NCBI RefSeq assembly: GCF_003815975.1
Contig: NZ_CP033932.1
Coordinates: 4,693,501 to 4,757,500, forward strand
Reading direction: 5' to 3'
Origin: Chryseobacterium bernardetii
GTDB lineage: Bacteria > Bacteroidota > Bacteroidia > Flavobacteriales > Weeksellaceae
Length of the DNA stretch: 64,000 nt
In this document: positions 8,840 to 18,140 of the stretch, one piece after another
Position numbering within the stretch: the first letter of the stretch is position 1
Layout of the letters: the number at the start of each line of letters is the position of its first letter
Notes under the pieces: generated by a model
The model's input: the letters and a program-made list of their open reading frames with translations, nothing else
Databases searched by the model: none
What the model was told of the DNA's origin: nothing
Program-made: the position numbers and the translations under genes

Positions 8840-9586
8840 ATGGAAATTATCTTACCCGCATGCGGCATTTTAAGCAAAGGCGAAACCCAAAAATTCAAAC
8901 TCATGCTTATACGGTCTAAACTGCAGGAGAACGTTAACAGAATAATGTTATCTTTTAACCTGAAAAACTATACAAAGACTGATTTTAAAGACATTGTTGT
9001 ACCAGACTCCGCAATTGCTAAAAAGGCTATAGAAGAAGCCCGGAAATACTGTAATTCTATCCTGTTCTCCCATTCTTACAGGACGTATTTCTGGAGCAGT
9101 GGCTTTGCCTCGTCCGAAAACCTGAAGGTAGATGCTGAACTGTTATTTATTTCATCTCTTCTGCATGATATAGGGCTTACGGATAAGCACCACCATGTAT
9201 GTTCAAAACAGTGCTTTGCCAACTACGGCGGAGCGTTCAGCCAACAGTTCTGCCTGCAAAACAACCTCGACCCCAAAAAAGCATCAGCCGTTAAACAGGC
9301 TATTGATCTGCATCTGAATCCTATAGTAAATAAAGACAAATACGGAAATGAAGCCTACAGTCTTTCCAAGGGAGCGGCTATGGATGTAATTGGAGCCAAC
9401 AGGTTCCAGCTCAGCAAAAAATATATTGATGATGTAAACAGGCATTATTCCAGACAGGGATTCAAAGAAGACATTTTAAATACCATGGAAAACTTCAGCC
9501 ATAAGGAAGGTACAAGGGCTGATATCCTTTACCGCATGGGATTTGCAAAAATGGCCAATAAAAACCCGATGAACAGAGAATATTAA
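8840..9586 (+). CDS. HD-domain hydrolase, cyanamide-hydratase-like
   Basis: 248 residues. Metal-binding HD features are FSHSYRTYFW (first His) and SSLLHDIGLTDKHHH (His-Asp pair), spaced as in cyanamide hydratase/Ddi2-like HD proteins. A further DLHLNP segment can supply the last ligand. That family hydrates nitrile-like groups, but the substrate here is unknown. An internal ATG 21 codons in (MLIRSK) could be the true start, because the first 20 residues do not resemble the family. The gene sits behind a TetR gene with a shared palindromic operator, consistent with inducible detoxification or catabolism (inference). Confidence 0.75.
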   Translation: MEIILPACGILSKGETQKFKLMLIRSKLQENVNRIMLSFNLKNYTKTDFKDIVVPDSAIAKKAIEEARKYCNSILFSHSYRTYFWSSGFASSENLKVDAELLFISSLLHDIGLTDKHHHVCSKQCFANYGGAFSQQFCLQNNLDPKKASAVKQAIDLHLNPIVNKDKYGNEAYSLSKGAAMDVIGANRFQLSKKYIDDVNRHYSRQGFKEDILNTMENFSHKEGTRADILYRMGFAKMANKNPMNREY

Positions 9587-9604
9587 ACCTATATGTAACT
9601 TATT

Positions 9605-9657
9605 AAAATCTCTCTTCCGGAATAAGTATTTCCAATAGAGAGATTTTTATTTTTTTA
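9605..9657 (+). terminator. Terminator after the HD-domain gene
   Basis: 10-bp stem (AAAATCTCTC/GAGAGATTTT, 9605-9614 and 9638-9647) with a 23-nt loop and a long T-rich tail. Confidence 0.7.
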
Positions 9658-9808
9658 TTCAAATATAAAAGTTCAATCTGGAATAAAACCAACAAACAGC
9701 TACAAGCCAACACTTTACATATTGTTTAAAACTTTTGTATTTTTACAGAATTCAATACGTTTTTTGCCAACCAACCTCAACTTCAGTGAAAATAAAATAC
9801 TGTTATTC

Positions 9809-10288
9809 ATGAAAAAATTAAATCCGGGCTATTTTGAATTTTTCTTTTTCAGATATGGAGTCATTGTTATTTTTATTCTTTTAACTGCAATGCTGATTTA
9901 TTTTTTCGGCAAAGAGAAAGATCCTGCTCCTCTGGCCTGTATAAGCATCGGATGTTTTCTTTTTCTGTTGTTTATGTGCATGGCAGAATATAAGATGCTG
10001 AAAACCAAGCTGCCGCCTGCTAATGTTTTCCTTACCAATGATAGCCTTATCATTAACGAAATCACTTATCCTGCTGAGCAGATAAGGCAAATTACCTATA
10101 TGCCCGTAAAAAATACTCCCTACAAATTTGAGGCATACTGCTTTGAAATTAAAACCAATAACGGCACTGTTTTTTATTTTCTGGATAAAAGCAGAAACTG
10201 GAAACTTGAATCTCCCACCATGAAATTATTGCAAAAACACCCTGTTTTTTCCCTAAAAACAAAAGAAATTACCCATATCAAGGGATAA
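9809..10288 (+). CDS. Small membrane protein with PH-like tail (paralog B)
   Basis: 159 residues. The ATG at 9809 aligns with the start of the paralog at 6568, including the preceding CTGTTATTC; a longer TTG-started reading is rejected. It begins MKKLNPGYFEFFFFRYG, with two membrane segments at about 15-32 and 40-56. The tail motifs NVFLTNDSLIINEI and VFYFLDKS are conserved between the copies. The intervening 2.7 kb holds unrelated genes, so this is either a dispersed duplication or a pair later separated by insertion. Function unknown. Confidence 0.65.
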   Translation: MKKLNPGYFEFFFFRYGVIVIFILLTAMLIYFFGKEKDPAPLACISIGCFLFLLFMCMAEYKMLKTKLPPANVFLTNDSLIINEITYPAEQIRQITYMPVKNTPYKFEAYCFEIKTNNGTVFYFLDKSRNWKLESPTMKLLQKHPVFSLKTKEITHIKG

Positions 10289-10448
10289 CTCTTTAATGGC
10301 TGCTTCTTTTTTATATGCATACAAATCTGCAGTCCTGCCCTGAAGTATCATCAACATTATTTTTTCTTTTGAAATAACAGGCCAATATCAGTTTCGGAAG
10401 TCTTTAAATCATTAAATTAGCGCTGAATTAAAATGCGTTAAGATTTCT

Positions 10449-12845
10449 ATGAAAAATATATTCGGTGTATTGCTTCTTTCGATGGTACAGCCTGTTCTGG
10501 CCCAAACTAAACTGGAAAAGGCTCTCACAAATCTTGAGGATAATTATGAACAGGAAAAAGTATATGTACTTACCGATAAATCACAATATGCCGCTGGTGA
10601 CAAAATCTGGTTCAAAAGTTTTGTATTTGACGGTTATAACCGTTCTGCATTATCTACCACCCTGTTTGTAGAATTATACAGTGCTGATAAAAAATTAATA
10701 GACTGGAAAACAGTTCTTCTTACCAATGGGGAAGGCAGCGGAGATTTTCAGCTGAAAGAAGACCTTCCGGAACAGGTTTATTTTGTAAGAGCTTACACGC
10801 CTTATATGACCAATTTTAGTGAAGATTTCCAGATCGCTAAATCTTTTCCGGTATATAACCCCAACTCTACAGAATCACTGGTTATTCATAAAAGCTCCGA
10901 TTGGTCTGCAAAAGCCTTTCCGGAAGGCGGCAATTTCATTAACGGCATGCCTACGAAATTTGCTGTAAGATTAACCAGTAATACTTCTCTGCCGGAGAAC
11001 TGGTCCGGGAAAATTGTAGATGCACAAAACCCCAATGTTCCCATCACTACCTTTAAATCTTTTGATAAAAATGTGGCCTCTTTTACTTTAACTCCTGCTT
11101 CGGGAAAAAAATACCAGGCTATAATTCAGGATAATACAGGGAAAAGCAAAACAATAGATCTTCCACCGGTTGCAGACAGCGGTCTTCATATAGAAGTTAA
11201 CAGTTCAAAAGAGGGTATTAAGTATAATATAAAAGGGGTTAACCTAAAGCAGCAGCTTCAAAATTATAAGATTGTAGGAACCATCAATAACCACCTGGCT
11301 TATAAAGCGACTATTAAGCAACTGAACAATGAGGCTTCAAGCCTTATTCCTACCAAGGTGAGCAATGGAGCCAACGGAGTTTTCCAGTTAGCCATTTTTG
11401 ACGATCAGGACAATCTGGTAGCCCAAAGGCTGTGTTTCATAAAGCCCAATGATCTAAAGATTGCAAAAGCTGAAATTATAGGCCAGAGCATCAAACAAAC
11501 TCCAAGATCTTTCAACAGTATTGATCTTTCTCCTGAATCTTATTTTAAAAATTACACCGTATTGGTAAGTGAGGATGACGGAACCCAAAAGCCTGAAGAA
11601 GATAACATTTTAAGCGGGCTTTGGTTAACAGGAGACTTCACTACAAAGATAGACAGCCCGGCCCAATATTTTTCTAAAAATGCAAACAGTGAAGCTCTGG
11701 ATGCCCTGCTTATTTCTGAAAAGTGGAACAGGTTTGACTGGAACTCTGTGCTTAGCGGAACTGTACCAACCATTAAGACCAAGCCTCAAAAATTCCTTTC
11801 CTACAGGGTGAAACCTGTTAAGAATAGTTCCCTGATGCCTAATTCCAGTGTGATGCTGTTATTAAAGTCTGGCAAAAGTGAACCCATCATCAGCCCGTTT
11901 CAAACAGATCAAAGTGGTTATATCTATTTAAATAATCTTAGCAATGATGAACCTTTAACGGTTTCCCTATTCGCCAATTCAGAAAATGGTAAAGAATCAA
12001 ATGCTGATAATTTATTTGTAACGGCTGAACCATTGGTAAACCCTACCCAGTTTACCGGCAACTCCCCGGAAACAAAATATAAACTGGTAAAAACCAACGG
12101 AAACAAAACTCTTCCACCAGCCATTTCCAAAGCCATCAATGCCCAAAAAAACAATAAAAAAATAGAGGGCGCCGAAGTACAGGAGATTAAGGAAGTAGCA
12201 TTAACAGGAAAAAAGAAAGACCCGAAGGAAGAACTGGACAAACAGCTTTCCACCGGAATGTTCAGCTCTATGAACGCTACTATATTCGATTTTGTGAATG
12301 AAGATCAGCAAACCAACGGAGCTATCAATATATTAGACTGGCTGCAGGGAAGAGCTGCCGGTTTAACATTTCAAAAAAATAATTCAGGAATAAGTGTACC
12401 TTATATCCGTGGGCAGCAGGCTAAACTTTATCTGGATGAAATCCTTACAGATCCCAGCATGATCTCTACCCTTCCCATTAACAATATTGCTATGGTAAAA
12501 GTGATGAAAGGAGCAGGATTAATAGGTGATGCAGTAGCTATCTATACCATGAAAGGTAATATGAAGCCTAAAAACAGCGGAAAAGAAGCCCCAAAGAACA
12601 ATTCAGCAGTTATAAAAGGCTATGATAAGCCTTCAGAATTCCTTGTTGAAATGATAGATGAGGATACCAAAATTGAAAATGATACCCGCGAAACATTATA
12701 CTGGAACCCTAATTTATTTGACAGCGATTACGTTCCGCCAAGAATTAAATTCTTTAATAACGACAGCGCAAAACAGTATAAAGTAACCATTATAAGTTTT
12801 GATGAAGATGACAATCTTCTTTATGACCAGCAAATCTTTAAATAA
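10449..12845 (+). CDS. Secreted MG2-like protein with a TonB-plug-like module but no barrel
   Basis: 798 residues with a signal peptide ending at VLAQ. Residues about 25-130 (VYVLTDKSQYAAGDKIWFKS onward) look like the MG2/macroglobulin-type Ig domain common in large Bacteroidota surface proteins. Near residues 620-705 is a receptor-plug-like segment, ILDWLQGRAAGLTF, YIRGQQAKLYLDE and MVKVMKGAG, as in SusC-type receptors. The protein then ends without any beta-barrel. The role is unknown; a periplasmic or surface factor working with TonB-dependent receptors is possible. It is monocistronic, with a strong terminator after it. Confidence 0.65.
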   Translation: MKNIFGVLLLSMVQPVLAQTKLEKALTNLEDNYEQEKVYVLTDKSQYAAGDKIWFKSFVFDGYNRSALSTTLFVELYSADKKLIDWKTVLLTNGEGSGDFQLKEDLPEQVYFVRAYTPYMTNFSEDFQIAKSFPVYNPNSTESLVIHKSSDWSAKAFPEGGNFINGMPTKFAVRLTSNTSLPENWSGKIVDAQNPNVPITTFKSFDKNVASFTLTPASGKKYQAIIQDNTGKSKTIDLPPVADSGLHIEVNSSKEGIKYNIKGVNLKQQLQNYKIVGTINNHLAYKATIKQLNNEASSLIPTKVSNGANGVFQLAIFDDQDNLVAQRLCFIKPNDLKIAKAEIIGQSIKQTPRSFNSIDLSPESYFKNYTVLVSEDDGTQKPEEDNILSGLWLTGDFTTKIDSPAQYFSKNANSEALDALLISEKWNRFDWNSVLSGTVPTIKTKPQKFLSYRVKPVKNSSLMPNSSVMLLLKSGKSEPIISPFQTDQSGYIYLNNLSNDEPLTVSLFANSENGKESNADNLFVTAEPLVNPTQFTGNSPETKYKLVKTNGNKTLPPAISKAINAQKNNKKIEGAEVQEIKEVALTGKKKDPKEELDKQLSTGMFSSMNATIFDFVNEDQQTNGAINILDWLQGRAAGLTFQKNNSGISVPYIRGQQAKLYLDEILTDPSMISTLPINNIAMVKVMKGAGLIGDAVAIYTMKGNMKPKNSGKEAPKNNSAVIKGYDKPSEFLVEMIDEDTKIENDTRETLYWNPNLFDSDYVPPRIKFFNNDSAKQYKVTIISFDEDDNLLYDQQIFK

Positions 12846-12849
12846 CAGA

Positions 12850-12880
12850 AAAGCCTTTCAGTGATCCTGAAAGGCTTTTT
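12850..12880 (+). terminator. Terminator after the MG2/plug protein
   Basis: 12-bp perfect stem (AAAGCCTTTCAG/CTGAAAGGCTTT, 12850-12861 and 12867-12878), loop of 5, short T tail. The following 297 nt to the next gene show nothing recognisable. Confidence 0.85.
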
Positions 12881-13177
12881 GGTTTGGAGCCTGAACCGTA
12901 AGAAATTCCTTAATATCTTTTCATTTCAATAGTTTTCCCGCTTTCCGAAGTCTCCTGATTTTGGCGAACTTTGGTGAAAGTGTCTTTTTGAAACGCAGAG
13001 GATAGTGATTCTTCTGTTTTATCTTAAGAGAAAAAATATGAGCGGCAAAGTCACCACTGAAGCGAATGGATATGCGTTTGCTTAGAAAGAATCAATGAAG
13101 TTGATTACCTATTCCAAAAAAACAGAATCTTTCAAAAGAAAACACCAAATATTCCGTTTAATTCTTAAATTTAACCA

Positions 13178-13645
13178 ATGCAAAAGAACCTTTATCTCAT
13201 CATCATATCATTTTTTCTTACCAGCTGCTATACTTACCAGGTAAAAAAGCAAGCGAATACAGTAACTGGCAATAAGCAGGATGCTAAAAAGAATTCAGCT
13301 TCCGCCAATATGGCTTCGCCGATGAAAAATACGGCAACTGAAATTCAAAACATAAATGCCCAGCCAACATCTGTACCCATCAATATCCAGGAGAAACTCA
13401 GCCCCAATAAAAATGTTAAAATTGAAGTTGACGGCAAGAGCTATAAAGTAATTGTGGACAGATGGGAAGGCGACAGCCTGGTAGCACACCCTGCTCATAG
13501 TGCTAAAAAAACACTGAAATTCCATAAAAACCAGATTAATGGTGATAAAATTGCAGAAAAACGTTTTTCCGAACCTATCGCTAATATTATTACAGTTAGT
13601 GTTTATGCCGGAATTGCAGCTGTAATCTGGTATCTTTTACGCTAA
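13178..13645 (+). CDS. Small lipoprotein with C-terminal membrane anchor
   Basis: 155 residues. The N-terminus is a lipoprotein signal with lipobox LTSC at about residues 14-17. A linker rich in Asn, Ala and Lys follows, then a short beta-rich domain (VKIEVDGKSYKVIVDRWEGD) and a final hydrophobic segment ANIITVSVYAGIAAVIWYLL. Having both a lipid anchor and a C-terminal helix is unusual for so small a protein. No family recognised; the gene stands alone. Confidence 0.6.
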   Translation: MQKNLYLIIISFFLTSCYTYQVKKQANTVTGNKQDAKKNSASANMASPMKNTATEIQNINAQPTSVPINIQEKLSPNKNVKIEVDGKSYKVIVDRWEGDSLVAHPAHSAKKTLKFHKNQINGDKIAEKRFSEPIANIITVSVYAGIAAVIWYLLR

Positions 13646-13694
13646 ATATCAATAAAATAAAAACAGTATCACGAAAAAATTTATCTAAAGAGTT

Positions 13695-13802
13695 AAAATA
13701 GAAAAAGCCAATATATGACCCGATAGGTTTTAAGGCTTTATAATAAGATTTGAAAAGCTATATATCGCTTGGATAAGCATGCAATATGACTTTTTCTATT
13801 TT
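13695..13802. repeat. Inverted repeat between convergent genes
   Basis: Perfect 13-bp arms (AAAATAGAAAAAG at 13695-13707 and its reverse complement at 13790-13802) enclose 82 nt. It lies between the convergent lipoprotein and S74-protein genes, so it may act as a bidirectional terminator or be a remnant of a small non-autonomous element. Confidence 0.45.
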
Positions 13803-13830
13803 GAAGGAAATAAAATTTTAAATAAGTTTT

Positions 13831-14697
13831 TTATTTAATTTTTTGCTGCAAAGCCTTTATTTGTTCTTTTAGAGTTTCAATTTCTTTTTGCTGCTCTTGA
13901 ATTGCTTTGGTAAGAACTACTGTCATTTCTGCATAATTTACTCCCAGTGTCTTTATTTCATCATTTGCAGTAGTTACAAGTTCAGGCATCTTAGCTTTTA
14001 CTTCCTGAGCAATAAAGCCTAATTTTTTATCCCTGCCTAATTCCTCATTTTTATACCTGTAATTAATTGTACGGAGAGCTAAGATTTCCTTTATACCATA
14101 AGAATTATCTACTATATCTTTTTTAATTCTCATATCAGAAGGAGTTATTGTTCCCGAAGCAAGAATATTTCCAATAACATGAATCTTCTCAGTAGGAGCT
14201 GTAGTGCCTACTCCTAATCTTCCTGAACGTGTGAGAACCAGTATTGTTCCCGAATCTGTACCTGCATTATCACTTACATTTTGAAAATTTAAAAAAGCTT
14301 CTGTAGCATTCTGAGTGTAATTTATTTTTAGGACCCTGGTACCCACCGGGGCATTAATATTCTCAAGGTAAATCCCTGGTCCCGACAGCCCGGCAGCTGA
14401 TCCATTTCCCGTGATGGCTATTCCTGAAACAAAACTATTTGTTATTCCAGTTGTAGCATTAAGTTCATTAATATGCAGCTGCTGTTTTGGTAATACGGTC
14501 CCAATTCCCAAGTATCCATTACTAAGCATAACAAGGTCGTTTGATTGTTGTGTTGTATTTGGGCTTCCGGTAGCAGGATTGTCTTTCGCTCCGTCTATAT
14601 GAAAAATACCCTGTGGATTTGGCGTATTAATGCCTATTTGTGAAAACACAAGGTTTGAGATAAATAGTGATGATAAAATAAATAAACTCTTTTTCAT
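13831..14697 (-). CDS. Secreted protein with C-terminal S74 intramolecular-chaperone domain
   Basis: 288 residues. A signal peptide ends at LVFSQ, followed by the IGINTPNPQG and HIDGAKDN head also seen in the C1q-like operon. GLGIGTV- and RLGVGTTAP-type turns mark the stalk. Residues from about 190 (DMRIKKDI, NYRYKNEE, LGFIAQEVKAKMPELV, VNYAEMTVVLTKAIQEQQ) are the peptidase S74/endosialidase chaperone domain of phage tail spikes, ending in a coiled coil. S74 domains trimerise a beta-stalk and then cleave themselves off. In Bacteroidota they occur on secreted, non-phage proteins; no phage genes are adjacent. The 269 nt upstream (14698-14966) is very AT-rich and otherwise featureless. Confidence 0.8.
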   Translation of the reverse strand: MKKSLFILSSLFISNLVFSQIGINTPNPQGIFHIDGAKDNPATGSPNTTQQSNDLVMLSNGYLGIGTVLPKQQLHINELNATTGITNSFVSGIAITGNGSAAGLSGPGIYLENINAPVGTRVLKINYTQNATEAFLNFQNVSDNAGTDSGTILVLTRSGRLGVGTTAPTEKIHVIGNILASGTITPSDMRIKKDIVDNSYGIKEILALRTINYRYKNEELGRDKKLGFIAQEVKAKMPELVTTANDEIKTLGVNYAEMTVVLTKAIQEQQKEIETLKEQIKALQQKIK

Positions 14698-14966
14698 GGT
14701 TTTGTATATTTAGAATTGTAATTTACTAACTAATTTATTAAATTTATACTAAAATACGTTAATTTATTAAATACTAATCATAAACAAAAATAATTTAATA
14801 TTAATATATTTTAATTTTACATTTATCAATAATAAAATAAAAATATATTAAATTGTAAAATATTATTTTTTTTTGCAACTCTAAATTGCTGATTTAATAG
14901 AATCGCTTTTTCATTACCAAAGTTTAAGTAAGTTCATTTTTTATAAGTCTTACAAAAAACTTATGA

Positions 14967-16217
14967 CTACTCATATTTAGAAAAATCCACTGCAAAAATA
15001 CATCGGTTTGCCTGGCTTCCGTTCTGGGCTCCGGCATTGGGTTCATATTCTGTGAGGCTCCACAGATAGTTGTATTGGGATTCGTAATAAAGGGATTCTG
15101 CACCATATGGCCACCTGTAGCGTACAGTATCATCGGCTCCATCTGTATATCTTGCCAGCCTTGCATTAGAGCCATACGAGTTGCTTGGAGATCCGGTGCA
15201 GGATAGCCATGTTCTGTTTCCTTTTCGGAATACACCTTGTATGCCATGGGCATGATTATCGGCAAAAAGACTGTTCCTGGGAGCTACACTCACGATTCCT
15301 GAGTTTTGAAGTGTTCCGCCGGCATCAATAGGGAAACCAAAGACTCTAGGAACAATGGAAGCATCCGCACTGCCGGCATAGTACTGGCCGGTCCAGAGCT
15401 GATTTCCTTCATCATTCACCTGTATAGTAGAGAAAGGGCTGGCATTGTTGATCTTCTGATACCCTGTCTGAGGCAAAATATACCGGTAGTTGAAGGCAAA
15501 TAGATTTCCATTGGCATCCTTACCGCATTTATCATTGGTAACATCTCCTGTACTTACTTCAATAATTTTATCCAGATCAAATATCCGGACTCCAAGACTG
15601 GTACTGCTGAGATATACTTTACCTTTAAAATACGCAATTCCTCCGGCATGTACCTTCAATGGAGCATAAGAACCATATTGTGTATAATTGGTAATATTGG
15701 CTGGAATATCCGGCTGTACCAACAGGATATGCCTGTACGTGAGATAGGTGTTTGAACCTGGACTGATGTCTATCAGGGTAATACGGGAGCCTTTATATTC
15801 GGCGTCATCCTTTGCATACCAGCTCACCAGCAGATACCGGACCCCATCTTTGGTAAACCCTGCAATACCCTGTGGTCGCCAGATGGGTGTAGTTTCATCA
15901 TCGGTATTCCAGCGGATTCCCCTCACCCTGTTCTCTTCCGGGATATTAAATCCGTAGACTTCTGTGTAAGCGTTTCCGCCAATGGCCTGACGGTTTTTGT
16001 TAACCTGGGCCGGATTTAAAAAACTGAAGCCTGAGCTGATATAAGCACTGGTATTTACATAAGGATTAACACTGACATCTGCTGCTAAAGTTCTATTGGT
16101 ATTCATTTTCAACGGAAGCTCTTCTTCCAGTGGAACTAAAGTTAGCTGGTTATTCTGGCAACCCACTCCTGCTACTGCAAGCATCAGCATCCAACCTAAT
16201 ATCTGTTTTTGGATCAT
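14967..16217 (-). CDS. Predicted beta-propeller lipoprotein
   Basis: 416 residues. Lipobox VGC at about residues 18-20 with a hydrophobic signal before it. The remainder has repeated strand motifs (GVRYLLVSWYAKDD, GKVYLSSTSLGVRIFDLD, NRTWLSCTGSPSN, YESQYNYLWSLTEYE) suggesting a six- or seven-bladed propeller. No catalytic signature is seen. It is preceded by its own intergenic region and is not in an evident operon. Could be a surface binding protein; function unknown. Confidence 0.6.
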   Translation of the reverse strand: MIQKQILGWMLMLAVAGVGCQNNQLTLVPLEEELPLKMNTNRTLAADVSVNPYVNTSAYISSGFSFLNPAQVNKNRQAIGGNAYTEVYGFNIPEENRVRGIRWNTDDETTPIWRPQGIAGFTKDGVRYLLVSWYAKDDAEYKGSRITLIDISPGSNTYLTYRHILLVQPDIPANITNYTQYGSYAPLKVHAGGIAYFKGKVYLSSTSLGVRIFDLDKIIEVSTGDVTNDKCGKDANGNLFAFNYRYILPQTGYQKINNASPFSTIQVNDEGNQLWTGQYYAGSADASIVPRVFGFPIDAGGTLQNSGIVSVAPRNSLFADNHAHGIQGVFRKGNRTWLSCTGSPSNSYGSNARLARYTDGADDTVRYRWPYGAESLYYESQYNYLWSLTEYEPNAGAQNGSQANRCIFAVDFSKYE

Positions 16218-16361
16218 GGTTTAATTTTTTTAATAATGCCTTATAAATTAAATTGCTTACGAAACTACCGGATTCTGTTTTCATGGGAATTACCTCAGCA
16301 TTAAATGTGTATTACATTTTATGTTTTCTGCATTTCTGATAAACACGACATGCTATTATGA

Positions 16362-16391
16362 TTTGCTGATCCTGGTATTTAATTATATTTG
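16362..16391 (+). promoter_or_regulatory. Promoter of the GNAT gene
   Basis: TTTG (16362-16365), 18-nt spacer, TATATTTG (16384-16391): a good match to the Bacteroidota -33/-7 pattern, 24 nt before the ATG at 16416. Confidence 0.65.
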
Positions 16392-16415
16392 AAGATCAAC
16401 CACCAATTATTCAAA

Positions 16416-16892
16416 ATGAAAGACATAAAATTAAGACCAACCGCAGTTAGTGACCTGGAGATACTTTTTCAAATCCAGCTTGATGAGGAAGCTAATTATC
16501 AGGCGGCATTTACATCAAAGGATTCCCAAAATAAAGAAGCCTACCTGGCAAAATATACAAGATTACTCAGTGATCCTGCTGTTAACAATCAAACCATTAT
16601 TGTAGATACCGTTATTGCAGGAAGCATTGCCAAATTTGTGATGGAAGGTGATGCAGAAATCACGTATTGGATTGATAAAAAATTCTGGGGACAGGGCGTT
16701 GCCACAAAAGCGTTGAAAGATCTTCTCATGATTGAAAAAACCAGGCCTGTTTTTGGGCGCGTTGCTTTTGACAATCTGAGTTCGCAGAAGGTTCTGGAGA
16801 ATTGTGGATTTATCAGGATTGGTACAGATAAAGGTTTTGCGAATGCCAGACAAACGGAAATTGAGGAGTTTATTTACAGACTAGACCGCTAA
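16416..16892 (+). CDS. GNAT-family N-acetyltransferase
   Basis: 158 residues from the ATG at 16416; the longer reading starts at a TTG that overlaps the -7 element. The fold is recognisable: LRPTAVSDLEILFQIQLDEE at the start, ITYWIDKKFWGQGVATKAL (strand 4 and the acetyl-CoA-binding loop), then FDNLSSQKVLENCGFIRIG. This is the RimJ/RimL-like subset that acetylates amines or N-termini. Substrate not predictable. It stands alone behind a well-formed promoter. Confidence 0.85.
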   Translation: MKDIKLRPTAVSDLEILFQIQLDEEANYQAAFTSKDSQNKEAYLAKYTRLLSDPAVNNQTIIVDTVIAGSIAKFVMEGDAEITYWIDKKFWGQGVATKALKDLLMIEKTRPVFGRVAFDNLSSQKVLENCGFIRIGTDKGFANARQTEIEEFIYRLDR

Positions 16893-17062
16893 TTTGGATT
16901 ATACTCCCGGTGTTAAAATTTAACCTTTCAGGGGAAATCTATATGACCTTTAAAGTTTATTCATGCTCCGAGATCTCCTGCTCGGAATAGGTTTATAGGA
17001 TTATTTTAATAAACGCAAGCGATGTGGTATGGCAGATCAAATTATTTCTTTGTTATTCATTT

Positions 17063-17473
17063 TCAATCCAATTTAAAAAAGAAATATACTACTGCGGCCC
17101 ATTCTTTTTTAATACCTTTAGCATAGCCAATGGTACTGCGGCTGCTATTTTCTACGGTTCCGTCATCTTTAATGTAACCCAGGGTTGTCCGGCTGCTGCT
17201 TTCTACGGTACCATCTTTTTTAACATACCCTACAGTAGAACGGTTTTGATTTTCTATGGTGCCATCATTTTTGATATATCCGATTGTTGAGCGGTTTCTA
17301 TTCTCTATGGTTCCGTCAGACTTAATATAGCCCACCGTGGAACGACTGCTGTTTTCGATAGTTCCGTCTGATCTGATATAGCCCGTTGTGCTGCGGCTTC
17401 CAGATTCCAGAGTTTGGGCACTTGCGGCTGAAAGGGTGAACAGAAGAAAAACAATAAACAGTATTTTTTTCAT
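17063..17473 (-). CDS. Secreted tandem 16-residue repeat protein
   Basis: 136 residues from the ATG at 17473 (MKKILF); the longer reading adds a non-signal leader. A signal peptide ends at SAASAQ. The body is about six near-identical 16-residue units of the form SRST-x-GYIK-x-DGTIEN, encoded by 48-bp tandem DNA repeats. Each unit looks like a beta-hairpin, so the array could form a short beta-solenoid. The last unit runs into a basic/aromatic tail. Repeat number may vary between strains. It follows the hypothetical gene at 17992 in the same direction, 51 nt apart. Confidence 0.6.
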   Translation of the reverse strand: MKKILFIVFLLFTLSAASAQTLESGSRSTTGYIRSDGTIENSSRSTVGYIKSDGTIENRNRSTIGYIKNDGTIENQNRSTVGYVKKDGTVESSSRTTLGYIKDDGTVENSSRSTIGYAKGIKKEWAAVVYFFFKLD

Positions 17474-17524
17474 GATTTTTAAATTATAATCGGTTATTAT
17501 CAAGTGAATTTCTGAGAGTTTGAT

Positions 17525-17992
17525 CTATTCAAATTCAAAATCCCATTCTTTACTGAACATTTGGGTATCCTGATTGATAGATTCAAATAAACGTTCCAGT
17601 TTTTCTTTGCCATGAATATTTTCTAGTTCCAGCCATTCTGCTTTTGATAATGGTAAAAAGGCTAAAGTATCAGACCCATCGCTTCCTTTATAGAATCTGA
17701 TTTCATAATCTGGCTGTATTACCCTGTTTAAGAAAATCAATGTAGGATCCCGGTCAATAATTTTTTCTGTAAAGGTTTGGTCTTTGTATTGTATGGTAAG
17801 GAAGAGATCATCTCCGCTATAAGTCATTTCAACCTGTAGAACGCCTGTATTAAGGCTTTTTTCACAATATTCTACAATGGCATCATCTTCTTCCCGCCAA
17901 TCCACCCAGAAGATCAGTTGGCTGTTAAGTGCGCTCAGTTCTTCAAAACTTTCAGTTACGATGTATTTCTCCAGGGTATCAATCTTTCTCAT
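17525..17992 (-). CDS. Cytoplasmic acidic protein of unknown function
   Basis: 155 residues, no signal peptide or membrane segment, rich in Asp/Glu, with VDWREEDDAIVEYCEKSL and LPLSKAEWLELENIHGKEKL. Its size and acidity resemble polymorphic-toxin immunity proteins, but there is no toxin next to it, so this is only a possibility. It probably shares a transcript with the repeat protein downstream. Confidence 0.45.
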   Translation of the reverse strand: MRKIDTLEKYIVTESFEELSALNSQLIFWVDWREEDDAIVEYCEKSLNTGVLQVEMTYSGDDLFLTIQYKDQTFTEKIIDRDPTLIFLNRVIQPDYEIRFYKGSDGSDTLAFLPLSKAEWLELENIHGKEKLERLFESINQDTQMFSKEWDFEFE

Positions 17993-18042
17993 TCTGAGAT
18001 TTTTAAAAACTAAATATACAATTTATACACATTCCCGGCTCT

Positions 18043-18080
18043 ATAAAAAAATAGCGCCACCTAAAAATAAGTGACGCTAT
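18043..18080 (-). terminator. Terminator of the RCC1-protein gene
   Basis: 10-bp stem with one mismatch (18051-18060 and 18071-18080, ATAGCG core), followed on the minus strand by seven T. It lies 60 nt beyond the stop of the gene at 22934-18141. Confidence 0.8.
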
Positions 18081-18140
18081 CTATTCAGAAAAGACCAAAG
18101 TTACGAAGGTTTTAAACCTTAATATCGGTAACCATAGAAT

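Noticed and set aside
13831..14697. Prophage tail gene, because of the S74 domain
   Set aside because: Signal peptide present and no other phage genes nearby; S74 domains are common on secreted Bacteroidota proteins.
14924..15265. 113-codon minus-strand ORF overlapping the propeller lipoprotein
   Set aside because: Out of frame with a longer gene that has a lipobox and clear strand pattern.
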